Made by a program: the position numbers and the translations under genes. Below the pieces are notes generated by a model. That model was not told the origin of the DNA. It was given only the letters and a program-made list of their open reading frames with translations, and did not search any database. A DNA stretch of 64,000 bases from Variovorax paradoxus (GTDB lineage Bacteria; Pseudomonadota; Gammaproteobacteria; Burkholderiales; Burkholderiaceae_C): NCBI RefSeq assembly GCF_030811855.1, contig NZ_JAUSRN010000023.1, positions 21,515-85,514 of the forward strand, written 5' to 3'. Below, one piece after another: positions 1-8,600 of the stretch; within the stretch, counting starts at the first letter, position 1, and every line of letters begins with the position of its first letter.

Positions 1-944
1 AGCGCGCAGCTTACGACCAGTACGGCCACGCCGGTGTCGACCCCAACATGCGCGGCGGCCCTGGTGCCGACGGCTTCGGCGGATTTGCCGAGGCCTTCGG
101 CGACATCTTCGGCGACGTGTTCGGCGGTGGCCGCGGCCGCACCAGCGGCGGCCGCCAAGTGTTCCGCGGCAGCGACCTGAGCTACGCCATGGAAATCACG
201 CTGGAAGAAGCGGCCGAAGGCAAGGAAGCGCAGATCCGCATCCCGAGCTGGGACGACTGCGGCACCTGCCACGGCTCCGGCGCCAAGCCGGGCACCAAGC
301 CCATAACCTGCACAACCTGTCACGGCGCTGGCGCAGTGCAGATGCGCCAGGGCTTCTTCAGCGTGCAACAGACCTGCCCCACCTGCCACGGCAGCGGCAA
401 GATCATTCCAGAGCCCTGCACCGTGTGCCATGGCCAGGGCAAGATCAAGAACAACAAGACGCTCGAAGTCAAGATTCCGGCGGGCATCGACGACGGCATG
501 CGCATTCGCAGCACTGGCAACGGCGAACCCGGCACCAATGGCGGGCCGCCCGGCGACCTGTACATCGAGATCCGACTCAAGAAGCACGAGTTGTTCGAAC
601 GCGACGGCGACGACCTGCATTGCGTGGTGCCCGTGAGCATGACCACGGCCGCGCTGGGCGGCGAGATCAGCGTGCCCACGCTCAAGGGCGCCGCGGCCAT
701 CGACATTCCCGACGGCACCCAGAGCGGCAAGCAGTTCCGCCTGCGCGGCAAGGGCATCAAGGGCGTGCGCTCGAGCTATCCGGGCGACCTGTACTGCCAC
801 GTGCGAGTCGAAACACCGGTCAAGCTCACCGAGCACCAGCGCAAGCTGCTGAAGGAGCTCGACGATTCCTTGAAGAAGGGCGGCGACAAGCACAGCCCAA
901 CGGACAAGGGCTGGTTCGACAAGGCCAAGGAATTCTTCAGCTGA
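1..944 (+). CDS. dnaJ: Chaperone protein DnaJ (5' end outside the window)
   Basis: Hsp40 co-chaperone that delivers unfolded clients to DnaK and stimulates its ATPase in the cytoplasm. The reading frame is open from base 3, so the J-domain start lies before the window; the first visible residues, RAAYDQYGHAGVD, are the J-domain end. A Gly/Phe-rich linker follows, then four CxxCxGxG zinc repeats (CGTCHGSG, CTTCHGAG, CPTCHGSG, CTVCHGQG) and the C-terminal substrate-binding beta domains. About 313 residues are visible, as expected for DnaJ without most of its J domain. The usual partner dnaK would lie upstream, outside the window. The identification is secure. Confidence 0.97.
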   Translation, partial: RAAYDQYGHAGVDPNMRGGPGADGFGGFAEAFGDIFGDVFGGGRGRTSGGRQVFRGSDLSYAMEITLEEAAEGKEAQIRIPSWDDCGTCHGSGAKPGTKPITCTTCHGAGAVQMRQGFFSVQQTCPTCHGSGKIIPEPCTVCHGQGKIKNNKTLEVKIPAGIDDGMRIRSTGNGEPGTNGGPPGDLYIEIRLKKHELFERDGDDLHCVVPVSMTTAALGGEISVPTLKGAAAIDIPDGTQSGKQFRLRGKGIKGVRSSYPGDLYCHVRVETPVKLTEHQRKLLKELDDSLKKGGDKHSPTDKGWFDKAKEFFS

Positions 945-960
945 GAAGAAGCACCTGAAT

Positions 961-991
961 GCAGCAGGGGCACATCGCTGCGCCCCGCTGC
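961..991 (+). terminator. Candidate terminator hairpin after dnaJ
   Basis: GCAGC-A-GGGGC (961-971) pairs with GCCCC-GCTGC (982-991), giving ten base pairs with one bulged A and a ten-base loop. It starts 16 bases after the dnaJ stop. No T-tract follows, so it may be a processing or stability stem instead of an intrinsic terminator. Confidence 0.45.
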
Positions 992-1107
992 ATTGCCTTC
1001 TGCCCGGCGCTCATCAGCGGCCGGTGCACCGATTCCCCAGATTTTTCAAGCAGTTAGAAGAGGGCCGCATGGCGAGTCTTCGATGCCGTGCGCCTTCGCG
1101 CACGTGA

Positions 1108-1144
1108 ACGGTGCTCACCGACCTTGTTCGGTGCCTTGCACCGT
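1108..1144 (+). other. Two-storey hairpin in the dnaJ-prkA gap
   Basis: The outer stem ACGGTGC (1108-1114) pairs perfectly with GCACCGT (1138-1144). The inner stem CACCGA (1116-1121) pairs perfectly with TCGGTG (1128-1133). The stems are separated by one base on the left and four on the right, with a six-base loop. Thirteen perfect pairs in 37 bases outside any gene suggest a structured RNA or operator, but function is unknown and no T-tract follows. Confidence 0.4.
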
Positions 1145-1677
1145 GACGACCCCACCTCGGAACCACGCTGACCACGCCTTGGCGCGCTTTCCCACGCCCA
1201 CATGCGCAACATGCCCATCAAAAGATGGCGCGGGGATTGCTTTTATATATTTTTCGATTGAGCAATAAACCTAATCGAGGTGCGGCGCGTTATTGGTGGG
1301 TGTAACAGCTTTGAGCCGCTCGATGCTCTTTAGGAGGTGTGTTCGCTGGAAAAGATGCAATGACTGCATATGCCGATCGCCATAGGTATTTTCACTGGGC
1401 GGAAGGGTCGCGCGAACGTCGATTGCCGAACCCTGAAATTTAGCTGGAATTGCCAAATGCTGCGGGTTTTTCTCAGGAACTTTACTCGGCACTGTGGTTC
1501 TGATTTAACAAAGAATTTTCCGGGTGCACTCTTTGCTTTATGCTGTTTGAGAAGATGTGATTAAGGGAGTTTTCCACGGCTTGCAGCCATGGGGCGGGCA
1601 CACCTTTAAAAAGTTGCAACGCATTGGGGCTGCAGGCTTCCGGGCCAATAACCCGCAGACCTGATGGAGGCGTGACC

Positions 1678-3600
1678 ATGGATGTGATCAGCAACTTTGC
1701 CGCCCGTTACGAGCGCACCCGCGAGGAGGTCCTGTCGCTGCAGGACTACCTGGATATCTGCAAACGCGATCCCACGGCGTATGCCACTGCTTCCGAGCGG
1801 ATGCTCAAGGCCATCGGCGAGCCCGAGCTGGTCGACACGCGCAACGACTCCCGGCTGTCGCGAATCTTCGCGAACAAGGTCATCAAGATCTACCCGGCGT
1901 TCAAGGAGTTCTACGGCATGGAGGACGCCATCGAACAGGTGGTGTCGTACTTCAGGCATGCCGCCCAGGGCCTCGAAGAAAAGAAACAGATCCTCTACCT
2001 GCTCGGCCCGGTCGGCGGTGGCAAGAGCTCGATCGCCGAGCGCTTGAAGCAGCTCATGGAGCACGTGCCGTTCTATGCCATCCAGGGTTCGCCGGTCAAC
2101 GAAACGCCACTGGGCCTGTTCGACGCCGTCGAGGACGGTGAGATTCTCGAAAAGGAATACGGCATTCCCCGCCGTTACCTGAACCGCATCCTTTCCCCCT
2201 GGGCCGTCAAGCGGCTCGAGGAGTACGGCGGCGACATCCGCCAGTTCAAGGTGGTCAAGCGCTACCCGTCGGTGCTGCGGCAGATCGCGGTCGCCAAGAC
2301 CGAGCCCGGCGACGAGAACAACCAGGACATTTCTTCGCTGGTCGGCAAGATCGACATCCGCAAGCTCGAGACCTATGCACAGGACGACCCCGACGCCTAC
2401 GCCTACTCGGGCGGCTTGTGCCTGGCCAACCAGGGCCTCTTGGAGTTCGTGGAAATGTTCAAGGCGCCCATCAAGGTGCTGCACCCGCTGCTCACGGCCA
2501 CGCAAGAAGGCAACTTCAAGGGTACCGAAGGCTTCGGCGCCATTCCGTTCGACGGCATCGTTCTAGCGCACAGCAACGAGAGCGAATGGAAGGCCTTCCG
2601 CAACAACAAGAACAACGAGGCTTTCCTCGACCGGATCTACATCGTCAAGGTGCCCTACTGCCTGCGCGCATCGGAAGAAATCAAGATCTACGAGAAGCTG
2701 GTGCGCAACTCGTCGCTTGCCAAGGCGCCCTGCGCACCCGGCACGCTGCGCATGATGGCCCAGCTGTCGGTGCTCACGCGCCTGAAGGAGCCCGAGAACT
2801 CCAGCATCTACAGCAAGATGCAGGTGTACGACGGCGAGAACCTCAAAGACACCGACCCCAAGGCCAAGTCGATCCAGGAATACCGCGACTACGCCGGCGT
2901 CGACGAAGGCATGAGCGGCGTCTCCACGCGCTTCGCCTTCAAGATCATCTCGAAGGTGTTCAACTTCGACAGCTCCGAGGTGGCGGCCAACCCGGTGCAC
3001 CTGATGTATGTGCTCGAACAGCAAATCGAGCGCGAGCAGTTTCCGCCGGAAACCGAGCAGAAGTACATCAGCTACATCAAGGAGCTGCTGGCGCCCCGCT
3101 ATGCCGAGTTCATCGGCAAGGAGATCCAGACCGCCTACCTGGAGAGCTACAGCGAATACGGCCAGAACATCTTCGACCGCTATGTCACCTATGCCGACTA
3201 CTGGATCCAGGACCAGGAGTTCCGCGACGTTGACACCGGCGAAGTGTTCGACCGCGCCTCGCTCAACGCCGAACTCGAGAAGATCGAGCGGCCCGCGGGC
3301 ATCGGCAACCCGAAGGACTTCCGCAACGAGATCGTCAACTTCGTTCTGCGTGCGCGCGCCGGCAACGCCGGCCGCAATCCGGCCTGGACGAGCTACGAGA
3401 AGCTGCGCGCAGTCATCGAGAAGAAGATGTTCTCCAACACGGAGGAACTCCTCCCGGTGATCAGTTTCAACACCAAGAGCAGTGCCGACGAGCAGAAGAA
3501 GCACGAGGACTTCGTGACCCGCATGGTCGAGAAGGGCTATACGGCCAAGCAGGTCCGGCTGCTCTGCGAGTGGTACCTCCGGGTGCGCAAGAGTTCATAG
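1678..3600 (+). CDS. prkA: PrkA family serine protein kinase / AAA+ ATPase
   Basis: Cytoplasmic protein of the PrkA/YeaG family: an N-terminal AAA+ ATPase followed by a kinase-like C-terminal region. It acts in stress and stationary-phase adaptation, although how far it is a kinase or a AAA+ protease-like enzyme is debated. The Walker A motif GPVGGGKSS is near residue 107. The 640-residue length is close to the roughly 644 of E. coli YeaG. ATG 1678 is chosen because the family N-terminus (YERTREE, then LQDYL) begins there and GATGGAGG lies just upstream; the frame is open 54 bases further. It is followed by yeaH and spoVR, the partners usually found with it. Confidence 0.93.
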   Translation: MDVISNFAARYERTREEVLSLQDYLDICKRDPTAYATASERMLKAIGEPELVDTRNDSRLSRIFANKVIKIYPAFKEFYGMEDAIEQVVSYFRHAAQGLEEKKQILYLLGPVGGGKSSIAERLKQLMEHVPFYAIQGSPVNETPLGLFDAVEDGEILEKEYGIPRRYLNRILSPWAVKRLEEYGGDIRQFKVVKRYPSVLRQIAVAKTEPGDENNQDISSLVGKIDIRKLETYAQDDPDAYAYSGGLCLANQGLLEFVEMFKAPIKVLHPLLTATQEGNFKGTEGFGAIPFDGIVLAHSNESEWKAFRNNKNNEAFLDRIYIVKVPYCLRASEEIKIYEKLVRNSSLAKAPCAPGTLRMMAQLSVLTRLKEPENSSIYSKMQVYDGENLKDTDPKAKSIQEYRDYAGVDEGMSGVSTRFAFKIISKVFNFDSSEVAANPVHLMYVLEQQIEREQFPPETEQKYISYIKELLAPRYAEFIGKEIQTAYLESYSEYGQNIFDRYVTYADYWIQDQEFRDVDTGEVFDRASLNAELEKIERPAGIGNPKDFRNEIVNFVLRARAGNAGRNPAWTSYEKLRAVIEKKMFSNTEELLPVISFNTKSSADEQKKHEDFVTRMVEKGYTAKQVRLLCEWYLRVRKSS

Positions 3601-3614
3601 CGACAGCTCATAGC

Positions 3615-3643
3615 GGCGAGGCGGAGGCTTCGCCCCCTTTTTT
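3615..3643 (+). terminator. Candidate attenuator between prkA and yeaH
   Basis: GGCGA (3615-3619) pairs with TCGCC (3630-3634), followed by CCC and six T residues (3638-3643). It lies in the 64-base prkA-yeaH gap, just before the AAGGAG ribosome site of yeaH. The five-pair stem is short, so partial read-through, giving more PrkA than YeaH, is more likely than full termination. Confidence 0.4.
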
Positions 3644-3664
3644 GCAAGGAGCTTTGACAACATC

Positions 3665-4957
3665 GTGGCCATCCTGCAGCAGATCATCGACCGCCGGCTT
3701 TCGGGCAAGAACAAGTCCATTGGCAACCGCGAGCGCTTTCTCCGGCGCTACAAGGGGCAGATCCAGGAGGCCGTGCGGCGGGCGGTCAGCGGGCGCAACA
3801 TCCGCGAACTGGAGCAAGGTGAAGATGTCACCCTGCCGCGCCACGACGTGTCGGAGCCGGTGTTCGGCCATGCGCGCGGCGGCGACCGCGAATACGTGCA
3901 CCCGGGCAACCAGGAATACCTGAAAGGCGACCGCATCGCGCGGCCCGATGGGCAGGCCGGCGCCGGTTCGGGCAGCGGAGAGGCAGGAGACAGCGGCGAG
4001 GGCGAAGACGATTTCGTGTTCCGCCTCACGCGCGAAGAATTCATGCGCGTCTTCTTCGACGACCTCGCGCTGCCGCACCTCATCCGCACGCAGATCGCCG
4101 AGGTGCCCGAATGGAAGAGCCACCGGGCGGGCTTCACGAACGACGGCTCGCCCAACAACCTGCACGTGGTGCGCTCGATGCGTGGCGCCCTTGCCCGGCG
4201 CATTGCACTGGGCGGCGAGCCGCGCAAGGAGCTCAAGCGCCTAGAGGCCCACTTGCTGACGCTGAGGTCGCATCCGCAGGCGGGGCAGGGGCTGATCAAG
4301 AATGAAATCCGCGAAACCGAAGAGCAGATCGACGAGATTCGCCGCACCATGCGGCATGTGCCCTATATCGACCCCATCGATCTGCGCTACCGCAACCGCG
4401 TGAAAACGCCCGTGCCCAGCGCCAAGGCCGTGATGTTCTGCCTCATGGACGTTTCCGGCTCAATGGACGAGGCGCGCAAGGACATGGCGAAGCGCTTCTT
4501 CATGCTGCTGTACATGTTCCTCACGCGCCACTACGAAAGAATCGACCTCGTGTTCCTGCGCCATCACACGCAGGCGCAAGAGGTGACCGAGGAAGAGTTC
4601 TTCCACGCCACCGAAACCGGCGGCACCGTGGTGTCGAGTGCGCTGGTGCTCATGGATGAGATCATCAAGGAGCGCTACCCGAGCGGCGAATGGAACGTCT
4701 ACGGTGCGCAGGCCAGCGACGGCGACAACTGGCACCAGGACAGCGGCCGCTGCCGCGAGCTGCTGGTCGACCACATCCTGCCGGTGGTGCGCTACTACGC
4801 CTATGTGCAGGTCGCCGAAACCGAGCAGAACCTGTGGCAGGAATACGCGCAGCTCGAAGGCATACAGCCCAACTTCGCAATGCGCAAGGTGTCGGACGCG
4901 CGGGACATCTACCCCGTGTTTCGCGACCTCTTCAAGAAGGAAGGAGTGCCCGCATGA
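3665..4957 (+). CDS. yeaH: YeaH/YhbH family protein (DUF444), VWA-like domain
   Basis: Cytoplasmic partner of PrkA, of unknown biochemical role, always found in the PrkA-YeaH/YhbH-SpoVR group. The family signature is clear: FIDRR-like start (IIDRRLSGKNKSIGNRERFLRR), a glycine- and acid-rich linker at about 95-118, and a C-terminal von Willebrand A-like domain with the metal-site motif MDVSGSM near residue 262. Length is 430 residues, against about 427 for E. coli YeaH. The start is GTG 3665 with AAGGAG 13 bases upstream; no in-frame ATG is better placed. It overlaps spoVR by ATGA. Confidence 0.92.
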   Translation: MAILQQIIDRRLSGKNKSIGNRERFLRRYKGQIQEAVRRAVSGRNIRELEQGEDVTLPRHDVSEPVFGHARGGDREYVHPGNQEYLKGDRIARPDGQAGAGSGSGEAGDSGEGEDDFVFRLTREEFMRVFFDDLALPHLIRTQIAEVPEWKSHRAGFTNDGSPNNLHVVRSMRGALARRIALGGEPRKELKRLEAHLLTLRSHPQAGQGLIKNEIRETEEQIDEIRRTMRHVPYIDPIDLRYRNRVKTPVPSAKAVMFCLMDVSGSMDEARKDMAKRFFMLLYMFLTRHYERIDLVFLRHHTQAQEVTEEEFFHATETGGTVVSSALVLMDEIIKERYPSGEWNVYGAQASDGDNWHQDSGRCRELLVDHILPVVRYYAYVQVAETEQNLWQEYAQLEGIQPNFAMRKVSDARDIYPVFRDLFKKEGVPA

Positions 4958-6489
4958 CGTCCCTGCACCCTCCCCTCGAACGCCTGGAGCGCCTGCCCAG
5001 CCCGTCGGACTGGACCTTCGACCTCATCGAGACCTATCACACCGAGATCGCAAAAACGGCCAGGGGCTTCGGTCTCGACGTGTACCCCAACCAGCTCGAG
5101 GTGATTACCGCCGAGCAGATGATGGACGCCTATGCCAGTGTCGGCATGCCCATGATCTACAGGCACTGGTCGTACGGCAAGCAGTTCATCGCCACCGAGA
5201 AGAACTACCGCCGCGGCCACATGGGGCTGGCCTACGAGATCGTCATCAACTCCGACCCCTGCATTGCCTACCTGATGGAAGAAAACACCATGGCCATGCA
5301 GGCCCTGGTGATCGCCCATGCGGCCTACGGCCACAACAGCTTCTTCAAGGGCAACTACCTGTTCCGGATGTGGACCGACGCGTCCTCGATCATCGACTAC
5401 CTCGTGTATGCGCGCCACTACATCGCCGAATGCGAGGAGCGTCACGGGCTCGATGCGGTCGAGCAGCTGCTCGACTCCTGCCATGCGCTGATGAACTACG
5501 GCGTGGACCGCTACCGCCGTCCGCAGAAGCGATCTCTCGCGAGGGAAGGCGCGCAGCGCGCCGAACGCGAGCGCCACATGCAGCAGCAGGTCAATGACCT
5601 TTGGCGCACCCTGCCCCGCAAGAGCGAGCAGGCCGCGGAGTCCGACGCGTCCCGCCGTTTTCCTTCGGAACCGCAGGAGAACCTGCTCTATTTCTTCGAG
5701 AAGAATGCCGCGCTGCTCGAACCCTGGCAACGCGAGGTGGTACGCATCGTGCGCAAGATCGCGCAGTATTTCTATCCGCAGCGCCAGACCCAGGTCATGA
5801 ACGAGGGCTGGGCCACCTTCTGGCACTACACCCTGCTGAACACCATGTACGACCGCGGCCAGCTTGCCGACGGCTTCATGATGGAATGGCTCAGCTCGCA
5901 CACGGGCGTGATCTTTCAGCCGCCCGTCGGGCACAGGGCCTACAGCGGCATCAACCCCTACGCGCTGGGCTTCTCGATGTTCACCGAGCTGCGGCGCGTC
6001 TGCCAGAACCCGACCGAGGAAGACCGCCGCTGGTTCCCCGATTTCGCGGGCACCGACTGGGTCAAGACGCTCGACTACGCCATGCGCAACTTCAAGGACG
6101 AGAGCTTTGTCGGCCAGTTCCTGAGCCCGAAGACCATGCGCGATTTCAGGCTGTTCGCGATCCGCGACTACCAGAGCGAGTCCGAACTCGAGGTGTCCGC
6201 CATCCACGACGACAGCGGCTATCACGCGCTGCGCGAATCGCTGTCACGCCAATACGACATCGGCAGCAGGGAGCCCGACATCCAGGTGTGGAATGTCAAC
6301 ATGCGCGGCGACCGCGCCCTGACGCTGCGCCACACTCAGCGCAACAACTTGCCGCTGCATGACGATGCGGAAGAAGTGCTGAAGCACGTCGCGCGGCTGT
6401 GGGGCTTCGACGTTCATCTGGAGAGCGTCGATGCGCAAGGCCACATCACCCGCAGCTGGAAAGCCGCTGCGCCCAAGCAGACCGACTGA
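4954..6489 (+). CDS. spoVR: SpoVR family protein
   Basis: Homologue of Bacillus SpoVR (spore cortex) and E. coli YcgB. Its molecular function is unknown; in non-sporulating bacteria it belongs to the general stress set. Conserved blocks are present from near the start (WTFDLIETYHTEI) through EKNYRRGHMGLAYEIVIN, HNSFFKGNYLF and MNEGWATFWHY. Length is 511 residues, as in YcgB (about 510). ATG 4954 overlaps the yeaH stop as ATGA, which shows translational coupling. The frame is open much further upstream, but that part is a shadow of yeaH. Confidence 0.93.
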   Translation: MTSLHPPLERLERLPSPSDWTFDLIETYHTEIAKTARGFGLDVYPNQLEVITAEQMMDAYASVGMPMIYRHWSYGKQFIATEKNYRRGHMGLAYEIVINSDPCIAYLMEENTMAMQALVIAHAAYGHNSFFKGNYLFRMWTDASSIIDYLVYARHYIAECEERHGLDAVEQLLDSCHALMNYGVDRYRRPQKRSLAREGAQRAERERHMQQQVNDLWRTLPRKSEQAAESDASRRFPSEPQENLLYFFEKNAALLEPWQREVVRIVRKIAQYFYPQRQTQVMNEGWATFWHYTLLNTMYDRGQLADGFMMEWLSSHTGVIFQPPVGHRAYSGINPYALGFSMFTELRRVCQNPTEEDRRWFPDFAGTDWVKTLDYAMRNFKDESFVGQFLSPKTMRDFRLFAIRDYQSESELEVSAIHDDSGYHALRESLSRQYDIGSREPDIQVWNVNMRGDRALTLRHTQRNNLPLHDDAEEVLKHVARLWGFDVHLESVDAQGHITRSWKAAAPKQTD

Positions 6490-6522
6490 TCGCTGCCGGG
6501 CTGGCGCGGCGCGTGCCCAGAG

Positions 6523-6963
6523 TCAGGGCACCAGCGCTGCGATGGCCAACGCGTAGCCCTTCACGCCAAGGCCCACGATGATGCCGCGCGCCGCCGGCGA
6601 GATGTACGACCGGTGGCGAAATTCCTCGCGGGCGTGCACGTTCGAAATGTGCAGCTCGATCAACGGCACGCTCGCGCCCTTGATGGCGTCGTGCAGCGCG
6701 ATCGAGGTGTGGGTGTAGGCACCGGGGTTCATCACCACCCCGAGCATGTTGCCGGCGGCCACCTCGCGGCCCGCCTCGTGGATCCAGTCGATCAAGACGC
6801 CTTCGTGGTTCGACTGGCGGCATTCGATCTCGACACCGTGCTTCGCGCCCGCCTCCGCGCACAGGCGCTCGACGTCGGCCAGTGTGTCGCGCCCGTATTG
6901 CTCTGGTTCGCGCGTGCCGAGCAGGTTGAGATTGGGGCCGTTGAGGACGAGTATTTTCTTCAT
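6523..6963 (-). CDS. aroQ: 3-Dehydroquinate dehydratase, type II
   Basis: Third step of the shikimate pathway: dehydration of 3-dehydroquinate to 3-dehydroshikimate by the dodecameric cytosolic type II enzyme. The 146-residue length is typical. Family motifs are LNGPNLNLLGTREPEQYG (with the catalytic Tyr), QSNHEG, NPGAYTHTS and the IELHISNVHAREEFRHRS block with catalytic His and Arg. It is convergent with spoVR and divergent from the Rieske gene, with 75 bases between starts. The biotin carboxylase genes (accB/accC) that often follow aroQ are not here. Confidence 0.96.
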   Translation of the reverse strand: MKKILVLNGPNLNLLGTREPEQYGRDTLADVERLCAEAGAKHGVEIECRQSNHEGVLIDWIHEAGREVAAGNMLGVVMNPGAYTHTSIALHDAIKGASVPLIELHISNVHAREEFRHRSYISPAARGIIVGLGVKGYALAIAALVP

Positions 6964-7038
6964 GATGATGGCGGTCGGAGCGAGCCGACATTATGGGCGA
7001 GCGCCTTCACGATCACTTGCGATAAGGTAACGCGCATC

Positions 7039-7719
7039 ATGAGCGCAGACAGCAGCATTTCGACCTGGCACCCGGTGGCACCCTCGGCGGAACTGCGCGC
7101 CGGCGCCAACATCGTTGCGGGCTTTGCCGAAGGCCGTGAACTCGCGCTCTGGCGCTCGGCCGACGGCACGGCCCAGGCATGGGAGAACCGCTGCCCCCAC
7201 CGCAGCGTGCGCTTCACGCTGGGGCAAGTGGTGGAAAACCGCCTCGTCTGCGCGTATCACGGATGGCAGTACGCCGCCGGCAATGGCCAATGCACCCACA
7301 TTCCCGCGCATCCCGGCATGCCGCCGCCGCGCAACGTCTGCGCGAAGGTGTTCAGCGCGGTCGAAGCGGCGGGCATGGTCTGGGTCAATCTTGCGGAGGC
7401 GGTGCCCGCTGCTCCGCCGCCGGACGATGCCGTGCCCATGGGCTGGTCATTCTGCCAAACACTCACCGTTCGCGCCGATGCAACAGGCGTGCGCGATGCG
7501 CTCGCGGCGCGGGGCTTCATGGCGGATGCGTCATCGCATACCCTGCGCGGCGCGCTGGACCACATTGATACCGCGGCGCTGGTGCTCGATGCTCGGCCGC
7601 GCCTGGCATTCATTCACCTGTGGACCCCCGCCGCGAGGGGCACCGACAAGATGAAGGCGCTGCACACCGCCGCACGCGGACTGCGCGGCGAGATCGAAGC
7701 ACGGCAATCTACGGCTTGA
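7039..7719 (+). CDS. Free-standing Rieske [2Fe-2S] protein, NdmD-N-terminus-like
   Basis: Carries one Rieske cluster: CPHR (residues about 52-55) and CAYHGW (about 71-76) give the Cys-His...Cys-His ligands. The protein then ends, at 226 residues, without the iron catalytic domain of a normal oxygenase alpha subunit. It also lacks the FMN and plant-type ferredoxin domains of a reductase. The last 95 residues are of unknown fold. The layout recalls the extra N-terminal part of NdmD, the reductase of bacterial caffeine N-demethylation, where a Rieske domain is supplied in trans to an oxygenase that lacks one. The next gene is just such an oxygenase, so I infer the two form one enzyme. The electron donor is not in the window. 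Confidence 0.75.
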   Translation: MSADSSISTWHPVAPSAELRAGANIVAGFAEGRELALWRSADGTAQAWENRCPHRSVRFTLGQVVENRLVCAYHGWQYAAGNGQCTHIPAHPGMPPPRNVCAKVFSAVEAAGMVWVNLAEAVPAAPPPDDAVPMGWSFCQTLTVRADATGVRDALAARGFMADASSHTLRGALDHIDTAALVLDARPRLAFIHLWTPAARGTDKMKALHTAARGLRGEIEARQSTA

Positions 7720-7736
7720 CAGGGAAAAGGAACGCC

Positions 7737-8600
7737 ATGCCTTTCGTCACCGACGACCCCAACGTGCTCGACGACTGGCTGGTCGCCGGTCCGGCCGCCG
7801 CGCTGGCCGGCGCCTCCGAAGCGGAGCCCCGCGCGGCGCGCCTGCTCGGAGAAACGCTTCAGCTGTGGCGCGATGCGGCCGGCATGCCGCAATGCCGGCT
7901 AGGCTCACAGGCGCTGGCCGTCCAATCGCGCCACGGCTATCTCTGGGTTTGCCCAAGCGGCAAGCCCGCTAGGCCGCTGTTCGACTTTCCGGAATACGGC
8001 GAAGCGGGGCGCCGCATCGTCGATTGCGGCGGCATCGGCGTGGCCGTGTCGGGGCTGCGCGTGATCGAGAATTTCCTCGACATGGCGCACTTTCCCTTCG
8101 TGCATGCCGACATCCTGGGCCAGGTGCCGCACACCGAGGTCGCCAGGTACCAGGTGCAGGTCGACCCCGCCACGGGCGAAATTTGGGCCACCGACTGCCG
8201 CTTCTGGCAACCGCGCGCCTCGGCCGCCCACGAAGGCGGCAGCGAAGTGATTTACAAGTACCGGGTGATGCAGCCGCTCACCGCCATGCTCTACAAGTCG
8301 AGCTCGCGCAACGGCGAGCTCGATGCCATCGGACTGTTCCTGCAACCGCTGGACGACGAACACGTGATTGCCCACACGCTGCTGGCCTGCTATGACGACA
8401 CCTCGACCGATGCCGAGCTCATCGCGTTCCAGCACACCATCTTCGGACAGGACAAGCCGATTCTCGAGAACCACGCGTTCAAGCGCATGCCGCTCGAAGG
8501 CCGCGCCGAGACGCCGACGCGCGGCGACACGTCTTCGGTTACCTACCGGCGCTGGCTGCGCGAGCGCGGGATGCGCTTTGGTGTGAGGCAGCCCGAATGA
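7737..8600 (+). CDS. Rieske-less non-haem iron oxygenase (NdmC-like demethylase component)
   Basis: Catalytic part of a Rieske-type oxygenase whose cluster domain is missing. The N-terminal 60 residues keep LWRDAAG and the RHGYLWVCPSG strand that normally flank the cluster, but the roughly 50 residues with CxH and CxxH between them are gone. The mononuclear iron site is intact: ENFLDMAHFPFVH (about residues 109-121) fits NxxDxxHxxxxH. The C-terminal half matches vanillate-demethylase-like oxygenases. Length is 287 residues, near that of the caffeine-pathway NdmC (about 280, from memory). AAAGGAA precedes the ATG, and the gene overlaps the GST gene by ATGA. The substrate is unknown; the formaldehyde genes downstream point to O- or N-demethylation. 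Confidence 0.75.
   Translation: MPFVTDDPNVLDDWLVAGPAAALAGASEAEPRAARLLGETLQLWRDAAGMPQCRLGSQALAVQSRHGYLWVCPSGKPARPLFDFPEYGEAGRRIVDCGGIGVAVSGLRVIENFLDMAHFPFVHADILGQVPHTEVARYQVQVDPATGEIWATDCRFWQPRASAAHEGGSEVIYKYRVMQPLTAMLYKSSSRNGELDAIGLFLQPLDDEHVIAHTLLACYDDTSTDAELIAFQHTIFGQDKPILENHAFKRMPLEGRAETPTRGDTSSVTYRRWLRERGMRFGVRQPE

Larger units (their letters stand above)
945..1677. other. 733-base intergenic region between dnaJ and prkA
   Basis: No convincing coding sequence is seen. The short open frames here lack a good ribosome site and resemble no family I know. The second half (from about 1230) is clearly more AT-rich than the surrounding genes. It holds a hairpin at 961-991, a two-storey hairpin at 1108-1144 and a small stem CCATC-AAAA-GATGG at 1215-1228. 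It must also hold the prkA promoter, which is RpoS-controlled in enterobacteria, but I could not pick out a clear -10/-35 pair. Confidence 0.5.

Noticed and set aside
993..1564. Three open frames of 64-91 codons in the dnaJ-prkA gap
   Set aside because: No ribosome sites, no family resemblance, and they overlap hairpins; treated as non-coding.
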